Source: JAOZMY01 sp964577975
GTDB lineage: Bacteria > Desulfobacterota > S145-22
Assembly: GCA_964577975.1 (NCBI GenBank)
Contig: CAZOBB010000068.1
Location: 1-64,000, forward strand
DNA: 64,000 nucleotides
Direction: 5' to 3'
Shown: one piece after another, positions 24,823-33,119 of the stretch
How positions within the stretch are numbered: the first letter of the stretch is position 1
How the letters are laid out: each line of letters starts with the position of its first letter
Position numbers and translations under genes: made by a program
Notes under the pieces: model-generated
Told to the model about the DNA's origin: nothing
The model's database searches: none
What the model saw: the letters and a program-made list of their open reading frames with translations, nothing else

Positions 24823-26298
24823 ATGCGACTGGATCGTAGAAAAGAAGGTATAGAAGAACAACCAGAGAATTTAAAAAGGATTCCTTTCATTTTCACTATG
24901 GCCGGGTTGGCGGTAGGTCTTTTCCTCGTGCTTATGGCTTATGTCATCCAATATGTTGCAGGGCCTCCCATTGCCAATGCCAATGGTTCTTTCTGGGATA
25001 CACTCAAATCCCTTCATGCCGCCAATCCCATCCTTTTTCTTATGGATAATACCCCATGGGTGTTGGCGACGGTGGCGGCCGTCATGGGGAAAAGGCAAAA
25101 AGAGAAGGCGATCTATCTATGGAAGCTCAAAGGGATGTTGAGACGACGGAGTGCAGAGTTGCGCTCCATTCGGAGCCGTTATACCAAGCTGTTTGAAGGT
25201 GTCAATGAGTGTCTGTTCATCACCACCCATGAAGGGGAGATCATCGACATCAACCAGGCAGGAATTACCCTTTTCAAGATGGAGGAATTGGTTGGGGAAA
25301 AGGGCAAGAACAAGGGAGCGATTCGGGAAATTTTAAGGGAAAAGGGTGTGAGTGCCAAGACTTTTTATGCCAGTGAGGAGGATGGGGCCCGCTTGATAGA
25401 AGAATTGGAGAAGAAGGGAATTGTTTCCAATTATCAGATACGAATGAAGCGTTTCAATGGAGAGATATTCGAGGCCCTTTTTACGATGTCGGTGAAAACG
25501 GACGATGGAGGGGGGAAGCTTTTTTTTGGGCGAATTATTGATCTGAGTTCTGTGAAACGGGCGGAGCTGCTATTGGCGAAGGCGAATCTGGAATTGGAGA
25601 GAAAAAATCGGGAGCTGATGGAGGCGTTTTCGGAGCTTCAGGTCTTGAAGGTACGGTATGAAAAGCGCAGTATCGAGCTTGAGAGGGCAAATAGGGAACT
25701 TCATCGTTTGAACAGGTTGCTGGCAGACATGGCGATTACGGATGGATTGACGGGGCTTTATAATCATCGCCATTTTAGGGGGCTTTTAAAGAGGGAATGG
25801 GAAAGGGCCAATAGAGAAAAGACAAATTTTTGCGTCATGATGATTGATATCGATTATTTTAAAGCCTTTAATGATACGTGGGGGCATCAGTTTGGAGATG
25901 AGATACTTAAGACCGTCGCGTATACCATTAAACGTCAAATGAGAAGCTATGATGTCGTGGCGAGGTACGGAGGAGAAGAATTTTGTGTTATCCTGCCGGG
26001 CACGGATTTGGAAACCTGTTATACGATTGCGCAGCGTATTCGTGAGGCGGTCGAAGACAAAATTCTCCTGTCTGGCCCGGAAGAGAAGAAAGAAAAACTT
26101 ACCGTAAGTATAGGTGTCACTATTTTCCTTCCTCAAGAAGGAGACCGCCGCACATCCGATCAGATTCTTCAAGATGCGGATGTAGCCCTTTATCGTGCAA
26201 AGAGCAAGGGACGAAACAGGGTTGAGATGCATCGAAGAGATTTGTCGGCGGAACGAGGGTACCTTTCCTTTTCATTGAGAGGAAGTAATGGGGGATGA
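24823..26298 (+). CDS. Diguanylate cyclase with PAS domain (GGDEF)
   Basis: A 491-residue membrane-associated enzyme making cyclic di-GMP. Hydrophobic segments lie at about 25-48 and 65-87. A PAS-like domain (about 118-245, LFEGVNECLFITTHEGEI) and a coiled coil (about 250-300) follow. The GGDEF domain has the active site GGEEF at 383-387 and an RxxD inhibitory site (RSYD) five residues before it, so product inhibition is expected. The stop overlaps the next gene start (ATGA), which couples it to the MocA-like gene. Confidence 0.92.
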   Translation: MRLDRRKEGIEEQPENLKRIPFIFTMAGLAVGLFLVLMAYVIQYVAGPPIANANGSFWDTLKSLHAANPILFLMDNTPWVLATVAAVMGKRQKEKAIYLWKLKGMLRRRSAELRSIRSRYTKLFEGVNECLFITTHEGEIIDINQAGITLFKMEELVGEKGKNKGAIREILREKGVSAKTFYASEEDGARLIEELEKKGIVSNYQIRMKRFNGEIFEALFTMSVKTDDGGGKLFFGRIIDLSSVKRAELLLAKANLELERKNRELMEAFSELQVLKVRYEKRSIELERANRELHRLNRLLADMAITDGLTGLYNHRHFRGLLKREWERANREKTNFCVMMIDIDYFKAFNDTWGHQFGDEILKTVAYTIKRQMRSYDVVARYGGEEFCVILPGTDLETCYTIAQRIREAVEDKILLSGPEEKKEKLTVSIGVTIFLPQEGDRRTSDQILQDADVALYRAKSKGRNRVEMHRRDLSAERGYLSFSLRGSNGG

Positions 26299-26984
26299 TG
26301 GCGGGAATCCTTTTGGCCTCTGGCCTATCACGACGATTCGGCTCTCAGAAGCTACTTTTTTCGCCGGGAGGGGGAAAAACCTTATTCGAGCAGGTTCTTT
26401 CCAATCATTTGAGATCGGGGTTGGATCCGTTGGTGGTGGTTGTATCGGAAGGTATGCTCGACAACATGAAAAATGGAAAGATGATTGGAATTACCGTGCA
26501 TGAGAGGGGAGAGACAAACGAGTCGGAAGAGGGGAAATGGTTGGTTCTTGCCACCCCGTGGGGGAGAGGCCGATTGGTGGTGAACGAAGACCCGGAGAGA
26601 GGAATGGCTCGTTCTCTTCAAGAGGGGTTGTCCGTGTTGTCGGAAGAGGAAAAGGAAGAAGGTGTCTTGATCTCCCTCGCCGATATGCCAGGGATAACCC
26701 CTTCGGTGATAGAACGGGTGGTGACGGAATACCGACGAAGGAACGCAAAAATTCTCGTTCCAACATATCGCGGACAGATTGGGCATCCCGTTGTGGTCCA
26801 TGAGCCTACGTTTCGGAAGGAGATAGCGGAGATTGAAGGGGACGTGGGCTTGCGCCATCTTTTGCGACGCTTTTGGGAGGAAGTGGAAACGGTTCCATGG
26901 GGAGATCCCTCCGTGGTGATGGATATTGATACCCCCTCAGACGTGGAAAAGGTTTTTGCCGAAGGAGGGTGGGAATGGCCGTAA
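26295..26984 (+). CDS. MocA/MobA-like molybdenum cofactor nucleotidyltransferase
   Basis: A 229-residue NTP-transferase. The N-terminal nucleotide-binding motif is LASGLSRRFGSQKLLF, a variant of LAGGxSxRMGxxK. SLADMPGITPSVIERVV, GHPVVVHEP and a C-terminal DIDTPSDVEKVF follow, as in the MocA (YgfJ) branch that attaches CMP to molybdopterin for xanthine dehydrogenase-type enzymes. It is the first of six maturation genes. The closest family by context is the YgfJ/MocA group associated with selenium-dependent hydroxylases. Substrate (CTP or GTP) is not decided by sequence reading. Confidence 0.85.
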   Translation: MMAGILLASGLSRRFGSQKLLFSPGGGKTLFEQVLSNHLRSGLDPLVVVVSEGMLDNMKNGKMIGITVHERGETNESEEGKWLVLATPWGRGRLVVNEDPERGMARSLQEGLSVLSEEEKEEGVLISLADMPGITPSVIERVVTEYRRRNAKILVPTYRGQIGHPVVVHEPTFRKEIAEIEGDVGLRHLLRRFWEEVETVPWGDPSVVMDIDTPSDVEKVFAEGGWEWP

Positions 26985-27733
26985 TTGATGAATTGATTGA
27001 CTATGGGATGAAGCTTGACACAGGTCTTCGGGTTCAAGATGTACGGATCGGTCTTGGTTACACTGCTGTACAGATTGAGGGCGGTGAAGTGGGGCTGGCC
27101 TATACCTTTCGCGGGGAGGCGGGACATACCTGTACCGCCGTTAAAATGGCGGGAGAACTCGCGGGCAAACCGGTGGGGCACCTCCTTGCCTTTATGAAAG
27201 AGGGGGATGTCGTGTCCGCGGCCGTGGGATTGGCGACCTTCAACGCCCTTTTACAACGACGTCTTCCGACGCCGGAGGGAGAAGATTTCTTCCCCATTAT
27301 CCAATTGCAAGCTGGGGAAACGGTGGGGATGGTAGGTTTTTTCGGACCCGTTATCCCACTCATCCGTAAGGCGAGATGCGAGCTCAGGATTTTCGAGAAG
27401 AATCTCGCGCGGGGAGAGGGATTGTTTTCTCCCGAGAAGATTCCTCAAAAGCTTCCGGAATGCTCGGTGGTTATCCTTTCTGCCACGACACTTATTAATC
27501 GTACCTTCGAGGAGGTTGTGGCGTATACAAGAGAGGCGAGGCATGTTGTTTTATTGGGCCCTTCTACTCCCCTTGTGCCGGAGGTAATGGGACGCTATGG
27601 GGTTACGTTGCTTGCGGGAATGAAGATTGTCCGTCCTGCCGCTGTCTTACGAATTGTCAGTGAAGGCGGAGGGACTCAAAGGTTGAGGGGAACCGTGGAA
27701 AAAATGGTTGTCTCGTGTAAAAAAGCGGGGTAG
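26975..27733 (+). CDS. DUF364 (putative heavy-metal chelation) protein, copy 1
   Basis: A 252-residue protein. The N-terminal part (about 1-95) looks like the DUF4213 enolase-N-like domain. The C-terminal part (about 110-235) is the Rossmann-like DUF364 domain (VGMVGFFGPVIPLIRK, VVILSATTLINRTFEEVV, VVLLGPSTPLVPEVM). The known family structure suggested a metal-chelation site between the two folds. The ATG at 26975 was chosen for GGAGG 7 bases upstream, and it overlaps the end of the MocA-like gene. Position between molybdenum cofactor genes suggests metal or cofactor handling. A second copy is at 28802. Confidence 0.82.
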   Translation: MAVIDELIDYGMKLDTGLRVQDVRIGLGYTAVQIEGGEVGLAYTFRGEAGHTCTAVKMAGELAGKPVGHLLAFMKEGDVVSAAVGLATFNALLQRRLPTPEGEDFFPIIQLQAGETVGMVGFFGPVIPLIRKARCELRIFEKNLARGEGLFSPEKIPQKLPECSVVILSATTLINRTFEEVVAYTREARHVVLLGPSTPLVPEVMGRYGVTLLAGMKIVRPAAVLRIVSEGGGTQRLRGTVEKMVVSCKKAG

Positions 27734-27770
27734 TTTCAGGAATGTTCAAAGTGATAGAGAGAAAGACGGG

Positions 27771-28799
27771 ATGAAAAAGTTACCCATTGAAGAGGCCATC
27801 GGCAAACCATTGGCCAACGATATGACGCAAATTATTCCGGGTAAGGTGAAGGGGCCGGCCTTCAAACGGGGCCATATCTTGCGGGAAGAGGACATCCCAC
27901 GGCTCAAAGATATGGGAAAAGCCCATGTGTATGTCCTTGATCCCGATAAAGGGTACATCCACGAGGATGACGCGGCGATTGCTTTGTCCAATGCCTATGG
28001 AGGTGAAGAGTTCGAGCGGGTGGGACCCAGCGAAGGGCGGATCAACCTCAAGGCCAAGTTCCGGGGCCTCTTGAAGATAAACCTTGATCTTTTGACATTT
28101 ATCAATGCGTCGGGTGAAATCATCTGTTCCACGATTCATCAGCACACCGTCTGTGACGAGGGAGTGATTGTGGCCGCGACCCGTATCATCCCCGTGGCCA
28201 TGGATGAAGAGGAGTTCAAGCGAGTTTTGGGTCGTGTGAAGACGGAAGGACCACTTCTGAGGCTGCTTCCTTTCGTAAGGAAACGCGTGGGTGTGGTTGT
28301 CACGGGAGAAGAGGTTTTTTCAGGTCGCATCCCTGACAGTTCCAAAAAGATTCTTTCTCCGAAGATTGAGGCCTTGGGAGGACGCATCGTCGCCCATGCG
28401 GTGTGCCCGGACGATGCGGAAGTTATTGGAGAAACGATTACGAGGATGGTGCGTGGGGCCGCGTGCGATCTTATCATCACAACGGGCGGCCTTTCGGTAG
28501 ATCCTGACGATGTCACCTTGGAGGGTATTGAAAAGAGTGGGGCACGGGTGGTTTCTTATGGCTCACCTATCCTTCCCGGTGCCATGTTTGCCTGCGCTTA
28601 CCTGGGAAAGGTTCCGATCCTCGGCGTGCCGGCGGCGGTTTTCTATTTCAAAGCCACGGTCCTTGATATCTTCCTGCCGCGGGCCATGGCGGATGACCCC
28701 ATTACCCGTGATGATGTCGTGGCCCTGGGGCACGGGGGGTTATGCCTCAACTGCAAGGTTTGTACCTATCCCGTTTGCCCGTTTGGAAAAGGGGTGTGA
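27771..28799 (+). CDS. MoeA/MogA-like molybdopterin-binding protein with Cys-rich tail
   Basis: A 342-residue protein. Residues about 1-170 are a divergent N-terminal part (IEEAIGKPLANDMTQIIPG, GHILREEDIPRLKDMG). Residues about 175-320 are the molybdopterin-binding fold, with VVVTGEEVFSGRIPDSS, LIITTGGLSVDPDDVT and PILPGAMF. The C terminus has four cysteines spaced C-x2-C-x2-C-x4-C (325, 328, 331, 336), absent from ordinary MoeA, which could bind a metal or cluster. The ATG at 27771 opens MKKLPIEEAIG; the frame is open further upstream into the preceding gene. The next gene starts 3 bases after its stop. Confidence 0.87.
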   Translation: MKKLPIEEAIGKPLANDMTQIIPGKVKGPAFKRGHILREEDIPRLKDMGKAHVYVLDPDKGYIHEDDAAIALSNAYGGEEFERVGPSEGRINLKAKFRGLLKINLDLLTFINASGEIICSTIHQHTVCDEGVIVAATRIIPVAMDEEEFKRVLGRVKTEGPLLRLLPFVRKRVGVVVTGEEVFSGRIPDSSKKILSPKIEALGGRIVAHAVCPDDAEVIGETITRMVRGAACDLIITTGGLSVDPDDVTLEGIEKSGARVVSYGSPILPGAMFACAYLGKVPILGVPAAVFYFKATVLDIFLPRAMADDPITRDDVVALGHGGLCLNCKVCTYPVCPFGKGV

Positions 28800-28801
28800 C
28801 C

Positions 28802-29527
28802 ATGGGAGAGATTTTGACACATGTTCTTGAGGCGTTCCGAGAGGTGATGACACCGCATTTTCGTCTTGATGAGCGAGTTTCTGTCATAGCCCGTCCCCTC
28901 ACGGCGGAAGAGGCTATCGGACATCCCGAACACGACGACTACCCCCTTCTGAAAGGGAAGGAACGGATGATGGAGGCCCATTTCAGAGGTACGCCGGGTC
29001 AAGCCTATACCGACCAGGTTGGGAATTTCGAGGGAACTTTAGGAGATGTGCTGGCGCTTTCTCTTGATTCCAACTACCGTCGAGCCGTGTTGGTTGCCAC
29101 GATCAACGCCGTGCTTCGCCATCTGGGTGTCATCGAAAAAAGCTGTCATTGCAAAGATGAGGATCCGGTAATATGCGCGCCAAAACTCCCGGGGGTACTC
29201 GCCGCTTTTGGCCCCCAGCGCGTGGGTATGATCGGCCACCAGCCTAGGCTGTTGGAAGTTGTTTCGAAGCGCTTCCAAGTCCGAATATGTGATCGGGATC
29301 CGGATCAGGTCTCCCGGCAAAAATCTGGCGTGACGGTTGAACCACCGGAGGCGTGGCCGGATATTGTTTCGTGGTGCGATCTTATTCTTGCCACGGGGAC
29401 GACCTTGGTGAATGATACGATTGATCATTTTGTGGTATCTGACAAGCCAACGGTCTTTTACGGAATAACCATTAGTGGCGCAGCCAAACTGCTCGATCTG
29501 AATCATTTCTGTCCTTTGGGAAGATGA
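28802..29527 (+). CDS. DUF364 (putative heavy-metal chelation) protein, copy 2
   Basis: A 241-residue paralogue of the product at 26975, with low similarity by eye. The N-terminal part ends near RRAVLVATINAVLRHLG. Cysteines occur in SCHCKDEDPVICAPKL. The DUF364 part has RVGMIGHQPRLLEVVS and ILATGTTLVNDTIDHFV, then VFYGITISGAAKL. Its stop overlaps the yqeB start (ATGA). Two different DUF364 copies in one operon suggest two separate or paired steps. No reaction is established for the family. Confidence 0.83.
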   Translation: MGEILTHVLEAFREVMTPHFRLDERVSVIARPLTAEEAIGHPEHDDYPLLKGKERMMEAHFRGTPGQAYTDQVGNFEGTLGDVLALSLDSNYRRAVLVATINAVLRHLGVIEKSCHCKDEDPVICAPKLPGVLAAFGPQRVGMIGHQPRLLEVVSKRFQVRICDRDPDQVSRQKSGVTVEPPEAWPDIVSWCDLILATGTTLVNDTIDHFVVSDKPTVFYGITISGAAKLLDLNHFCPLGR

Positions 29528-30324
29528 AACCACTCGATTTAAAAATCTTGATTCGTGGGGCGGGAGAAATGGCAAGCGGGGTGGCATACCGTTTGTACCA
29601 GAGCCATTTCTCGATTCTCATGACGGAGATTCCGTCTCCCCTCTCCATTCGTCGTGCGGTCTGTTTTTCAGAGGCGGTATATGAAGGCGAAACGGAAGTG
29701 GAAGGAGTGAAAGCCGTCCGGATTGGGAAGACGGAAGAGATAGAAACCGTGTGGCGCCACAGGAAGATACCCGTTCTTGTTGATCCGGATTTGACTGTAA
29801 GGAATAGGGTCTCCTTCCACGTCGTCGTAGACGCGGCCATGGCGAAACGAAATCTTGGTACGTTCAAGGATTTTGCCCCTCTCGTTATAGGTTTGGGTCC
29901 AGGCTTCACGGCGGGCAGAGATGTGGATTGCGTCATAGAAACGAATCGAGGGCATCATTTGGCTCGGGTTGTCAGAGAAGGAATGGCAGAGCCTGACACG
30001 GGAATTCCAGGAAGTACTCTTGGGTACACGGTGGAACGTGTTCTGCGCGCCCCGTCTGAGGGGATTTTTCGATCGGTCAAGGTTATTGGAGACCACATAG
30101 CCGCGGGAGAGACGGTGGGATGGGTGGGTGAAACCCCTATGATTTCCCAGATTGAGGGCGTGCTTCGAGGAATCTTGCGGGATGGCGTGTCCGTTAGCAA
30201 AGGGATGAAGTCGGGGGACGTGGATCCGAGAGGGCAACGGATCAACTGTTTTACCATTTCCGACAAAGCGCGAGCGGTTGGAGGGGGAGTCCTCGAGGCA
30301 ATCCTTCACCGCTTCAACGAGTAG
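29524..30324 (+). CDS. yqeB: Selenium-dependent molybdenum hydroxylase maturation protein YqeB
   Basis: A 266-residue protein of the YqeB family, found with orphan SelD in selenium-dependent molybdenum hydroxylase systems. An N-terminal Rossmann-like segment (LKILIRGAGEMASGVAYRLYQ) is followed by PLVIGLGPGFTAGRDVDCVIETNRGHHLARVV, and the C-terminal part contains GDVDPRG. It probably acts in the cytoplasm on the hydroxylase or its cofactor. The exact reaction is not known. It is coupled to the upstream DUF364 gene and lies 26 bases before yqeC. Confidence 0.88.
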   Translation: MKPLDLKILIRGAGEMASGVAYRLYQSHFSILMTEIPSPLSIRRAVCFSEAVYEGETEVEGVKAVRIGKTEEIETVWRHRKIPVLVDPDLTVRNRVSFHVVVDAAMAKRNLGTFKDFAPLVIGLGPGFTAGRDVDCVIETNRGHHLARVVREGMAEPDTGIPGSTLGYTVERVLRAPSEGIFRSVKVIGDHIAAGETVGWVGETPMISQIEGVLRGILRDGVSVSKGMKSGDVDPRGQRINCFTISDKARAVGGGVLEAILHRFNE

Positions 30325-30350
30325 AAGTTACGGGCAAGGGATGGGATGCC

Positions 30351-31154
30351 GTGGGCGCGCCGGACTCTGCGAAGGTCCTATCGGTCGAAGATCTAATTAC
30401 CCAACTTTTCCAGAAGCGAAAAGTAAATATTGCGTTGACGGGAGGCGGAGGAAAGACAACGTTCCTTGGGGTTTTGGGACGAGCGTTCGCGTCACGGGGC
30501 ACACCGGTTTTATTGACAACAACCACCAAGGTTCAAAATCCATTTCCGATAGAGGTGGATCGCTTTTTCGTGTCAACGGATGCAAAGGAATTGAAGGGGC
30601 TCGTTTTGGGGGCATGGCGGCCGGGAATTCTCGGCATGGCGGTGGCAAGACCCTATGGGGATCATAAATGGGAGGGAGTATCATCCGAATGGATCGACGA
30701 ACTCTTCAGCACCGTGCGAGAGGGAGCCATTTTAAACGAGGCGGACGGGGCTTTCCGCTTGCCCATTAAAGCGCCGGCGAGTCACGAACCGGTCATTCCC
30801 GCTTCTACGACGCACGTGCTACCTGTCTTGGGGCTGACGGCCATTGGGGCCCCCCTCGATGAAGCCCATGCCTTTCGGCCGCGCTTGATTGCCGATATAA
30901 CGGGTCTTGCTCTGGGAGAACCTATGGATGAAGCAGCCCTGGCGCGTCTGATACTCCATCCCCGGGGATTGGCGAAAGATGCGCCCCAAGATGCGGAGAT
31001 TGTTCCATTCCTGAATCAGGCGGACGACGGACGCCGTCGGGAAATGGGTTATCGGATCGCCGAGCGTGTCCTTTCGGCTTCCTTATCGGTGAAAACGGTG
31101 CTGATAGGCACATTAAATCCCTTCGTGCGTTTCGAGATTGTGAAACGCCCCTGA
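30351..31154 (+). CDS. yqeC: Probable selenium-dependent hydroxylase accessory protein YqeC
   Basis: A 267-residue YqeC-family protein. It has a P-loop (ALTGGGGKTTFLGVLG), TTTTKV and ILNEADGAFRLPIKAPASHEPVIP, typical of the family. YqeC co-occurs with YqeB and SelD. An ATP-using maturation step is likely, but the reaction is not known. The start was taken as GTG at 30351; it follows GGGATGGG closely. It ends the operon and converges on the XRE-cupin gene. Confidence 0.87.
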   Translation: MGAPDSAKVLSVEDLITQLFQKRKVNIALTGGGGKTTFLGVLGRAFASRGTPVLLTTTTKVQNPFPIEVDRFFVSTDAKELKGLVLGAWRPGILGMAVARPYGDHKWEGVSSEWIDELFSTVREGAILNEADGAFRLPIKAPASHEPVIPASTTHVLPVLGLTAIGAPLDEAHAFRPRLIADITGLALGEPMDEAALARLILHPRGLAKDAPQDAEIVPFLNQADDGRRREMGYRIAERVLSASLSVKTVLIGTLNPFVRFEIVKRP

Positions 31155-31178
31155 GGGACTTTCCTGATTTTTTTGCCC

Positions 31179-31769
31179 TTAAGAGGCTTCGGTAAAGAGG
31201 ACGGCGAGAATCTTCGCGGGGGTGTCGCCTGCGCAGGCGACACGGTGAGGAAGTTTGGAGTCGTAGTAGATGGAATCACCCGGTGAGAGGGTGTCCTTGA
31301 AATCTCCGAGCACCACTTCCATTTCCCCCTCCAGAACGTAGATAAATTCTTCGCCACTGTGAGAGGAGAGTTTTTCGTGTTTCACGGTAGCGGGTTCCAA
31401 CGTGACAATGAAGGGTTCCATCTTCCGGTTCTTCTTGTCATACCCGAGCGATTCGTAGGTGTATCCGTAATTGACGCCTTCCTTGGAGGCGAAGCGAGAA
31501 ATGAGCTTTCTCTCGTTCTTTCGAACGATGGAGTAGGAGTGTCCTTTCTTCTCACCAAAGATTTTACTCAAGGGAACCTCCAAGGCATTGGCGATTTGGA
31601 TGAGCGTGCCGAGGGAAGGAGAGACAAGGTGGTTTTCAATTTGAGAGATGAGGGCCGAGGAGTAGCCCGTTTTGTCCGCTAAATCCTTGAGGCTCAACTT
31701 CTTTTCCTCTCGAACCTTTTTGATTCTTTCTCCAACTTTTGTTAACGCGACCTGGTCCGTTTTCTCCAT
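31179..31769 (-). CDS. XRE-family regulator with C-terminal cupin domain
   Basis: A 196-residue transcription factor. The N-terminal helix-turn-helix (about 12-66) reads IKKVREEKKLSLKDLADKTG then ALISQIENHLVSPSLGTLIQ. The C-terminal cupin (about 115-192) has HSGEEFIYVLEGEMEVVLGD and PGDSIYYDSKLPHRV, a small-ligand or metal fold. It is last in the oxidoreductase operon, 12 bases after the gamma subunit, so it probably senses a 2-oxoacid or CoA-related metabolite and controls this operon. The ligand is not known. Confidence 0.9.
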   Translation of the reverse strand: MEKTDQVALTKVGERIKKVREEKKLSLKDLADKTGYSSALISQIENHLVSPSLGTLIQIANALEVPLSKIFGEKKGHSYSIVRKNERKLISRFASKEGVNYGYTYESLGYDKKNRKMEPFIVTLEPATVKHEKLSSHSGEEFIYVLEGEMEVVLGDFKDTLSPGDSIYYDSKLPHRVACAGDTPAKILAVLFTEAS

Positions 31770-31781
31770 TTTTCCCTCCCA

Positions 31782-32339
31782 TCATGGGGTATTGGCGGTT
31801 TTGACCTGTTGGGCGCCCAGTTTTATGGCTTGGACATTTTGGGGGATGAATCGAGCATTCCTTTCCGAAATGACCTTGGATAGAGAATTGATCAGTGCTT
31901 CTTGGGAGACGACGCGGGTTATTTCCACGTAAGCGCCGATGAGGATCATGTTGGCGAGTCTCGCGTTTCCCATTTCGGTAGCGAGATCATTGGCGGCGAT
32001 AGGATAGACGTGGATATCTTTTCTCGTTTGTTGTTCAAAAGGGACGAGAGAGGTGTTGAAAAGGAGGTTTCCTCCTGGCTTGATCCACGATTCGAATTTC
32101 TTCAGCGAAGGGAGATTCATGACGATGGCCGCATCGGGCTTGCCAACGATAGGAGAGCCAATGGGGCCTTCGTCTGAGATAACCACAGTGCAATTGGCGG
32201 TTCCGCCTCGCATTTCGACCCCGTAAGCCGGCATATAGGTGACTTCTTTTTCTTCTTCGAGGGCGGCGAAGGCTAGCATGTTTCCGATGAGAAGGATACC
32301 TTGACCCCCGAATCCCGCCATAATGACTGAACTTTTCAT
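31782..32339 (-). CDS. korC: 2-oxoacid:ferredoxin oxidoreductase, gamma subunit
   Basis: A 185-residue gamma subunit. The pattern GFGGQGILLIGNMLAFAA and YGVEMRGGTANCTVVIS are typical of KorC/VorC/IorB-type chains. It works with the alpha and beta chains encoded upstream in the same operon. It follows the beta gene by 21 bases. Family members use 2-oxoglutarate or branched-chain oxoacids; the sequence does not settle which. Confidence 0.9.
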   Translation of the reverse strand: MKSSVIMAGFGGQGILLIGNMLAFAALEEEKEVTYMPAYGVEMRGGTANCTVVISDEGPIGSPIVGKPDAAIVMNLPSLKKFESWIKPGGNLLFNTSLVPFEQQTRKDIHVYPIAANDLATEMGNARLANMILIGAYVEITRVVSQEALINSLSKVISERNARFIPQNVQAIKLGAQQVKTANTP

Positions 32340-32360
32340 GATCTCGATCCTTTGCTTATG

Positions 32361-33119
32361 TTAGAGGACGTCTGCTGCCTTGCGTTCCTTGAAGATGCCC
32401 AACGGGAAGTAAGGAATCATCTCTTCTTCGACACGTTTCATGGAGTCGATAGGATTGAGACCCCAGTTGGTAGGGCAGGCGGAAAGGACTTCCACGAACG
32501 TGAATCCCATTTCATCCCTTTGAAACTGGAACGCCTTCTCGATTGCTTTCTTGGCCAGATTGATGTTTTTGGGAGATGTAAAGGCTACCCGGGCCGCGAA
32601 GGCCGTGCCTTCCAGCGTGGCGAGGATTTCCGTCATACGGATAGGGTACCCATCCTGCATGAAATCTCGGCCGTAAGGGCTCGTCGTGGTCTTTTGCCCG
32701 AGAAGAGTGGTAGGAGCCAACTGTCCTCCCGTCATGCCATAGACCGTATTGTTGATGAAGATAATCGTGATGTTTTCTCCTCGATTGGCCGTGTGAATCG
32801 TTTCCGCGATGCCGATGGAGGCTAAATCACCGTCCCCTTGGTAACTGAAAACGATCTTGTCTTTCTGGGCGCGTTTTACACCCGTAGCTACGGCCGCGGC
32901 TCTTCCGTGGGGGGCTTCGATGACGTCAACGTCGAAATAGTCGTAAAGGAAGACGGAACACCCCACCGACGCCACGCCGATGGTTTTTTCCCGAAGGTTG
33001 AATTTATCGATTGCCTCTGCCACCATGCGGTGGGCGATGCCATGGTGACAGCCGGGACAGAAGTGAAAGGGAGTTTCTTTTAAGGACTTCGGCCGTTCGA
33101 AGATCTTTTTCTCACTCAT
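32361..33119 (-). CDS. korB: 2-oxoacid:ferredoxin oxidoreductase, beta subunit (TPP-binding)
   Basis: A 252-residue thiamine-diphosphate-binding subunit. It has FHFCPGCHHGIAHR near residue 20, GCSVFLYDYFDVDVIEAPHGRA, the TPP/Mg motif GDGDLASIGIAE, then NNTVYGMTGGQLAPTT. The ATG at 33119 was chosen because it overlaps the end of the alpha gene by 8 bases; the frame is open further upstream. It oxidises a 2-oxoacid to an acyl-CoA while reducing ferredoxin. Confidence 0.93.
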   Translation of the reverse strand: MSEKKIFERPKSLKETPFHFCPGCHHGIAHRMVAEAIDKFNLREKTIGVASVGCSVFLYDYFDVDVIEAPHGRAAAVATGVKRAQKDKIVFSYQGDGDLASIGIAETIHTANRGENITIIFINNTVYGMTGGQLAPTTLLGQKTTTSPYGRDFMQDGYPIRMTEILATLEGTAFAARVAFTSPKNINLAKKAIEKAFQFQRDEMGFTFVEVLSACPTNWGLNPIDSMKRVEEEMIPYFPLGIFKERKAADVL

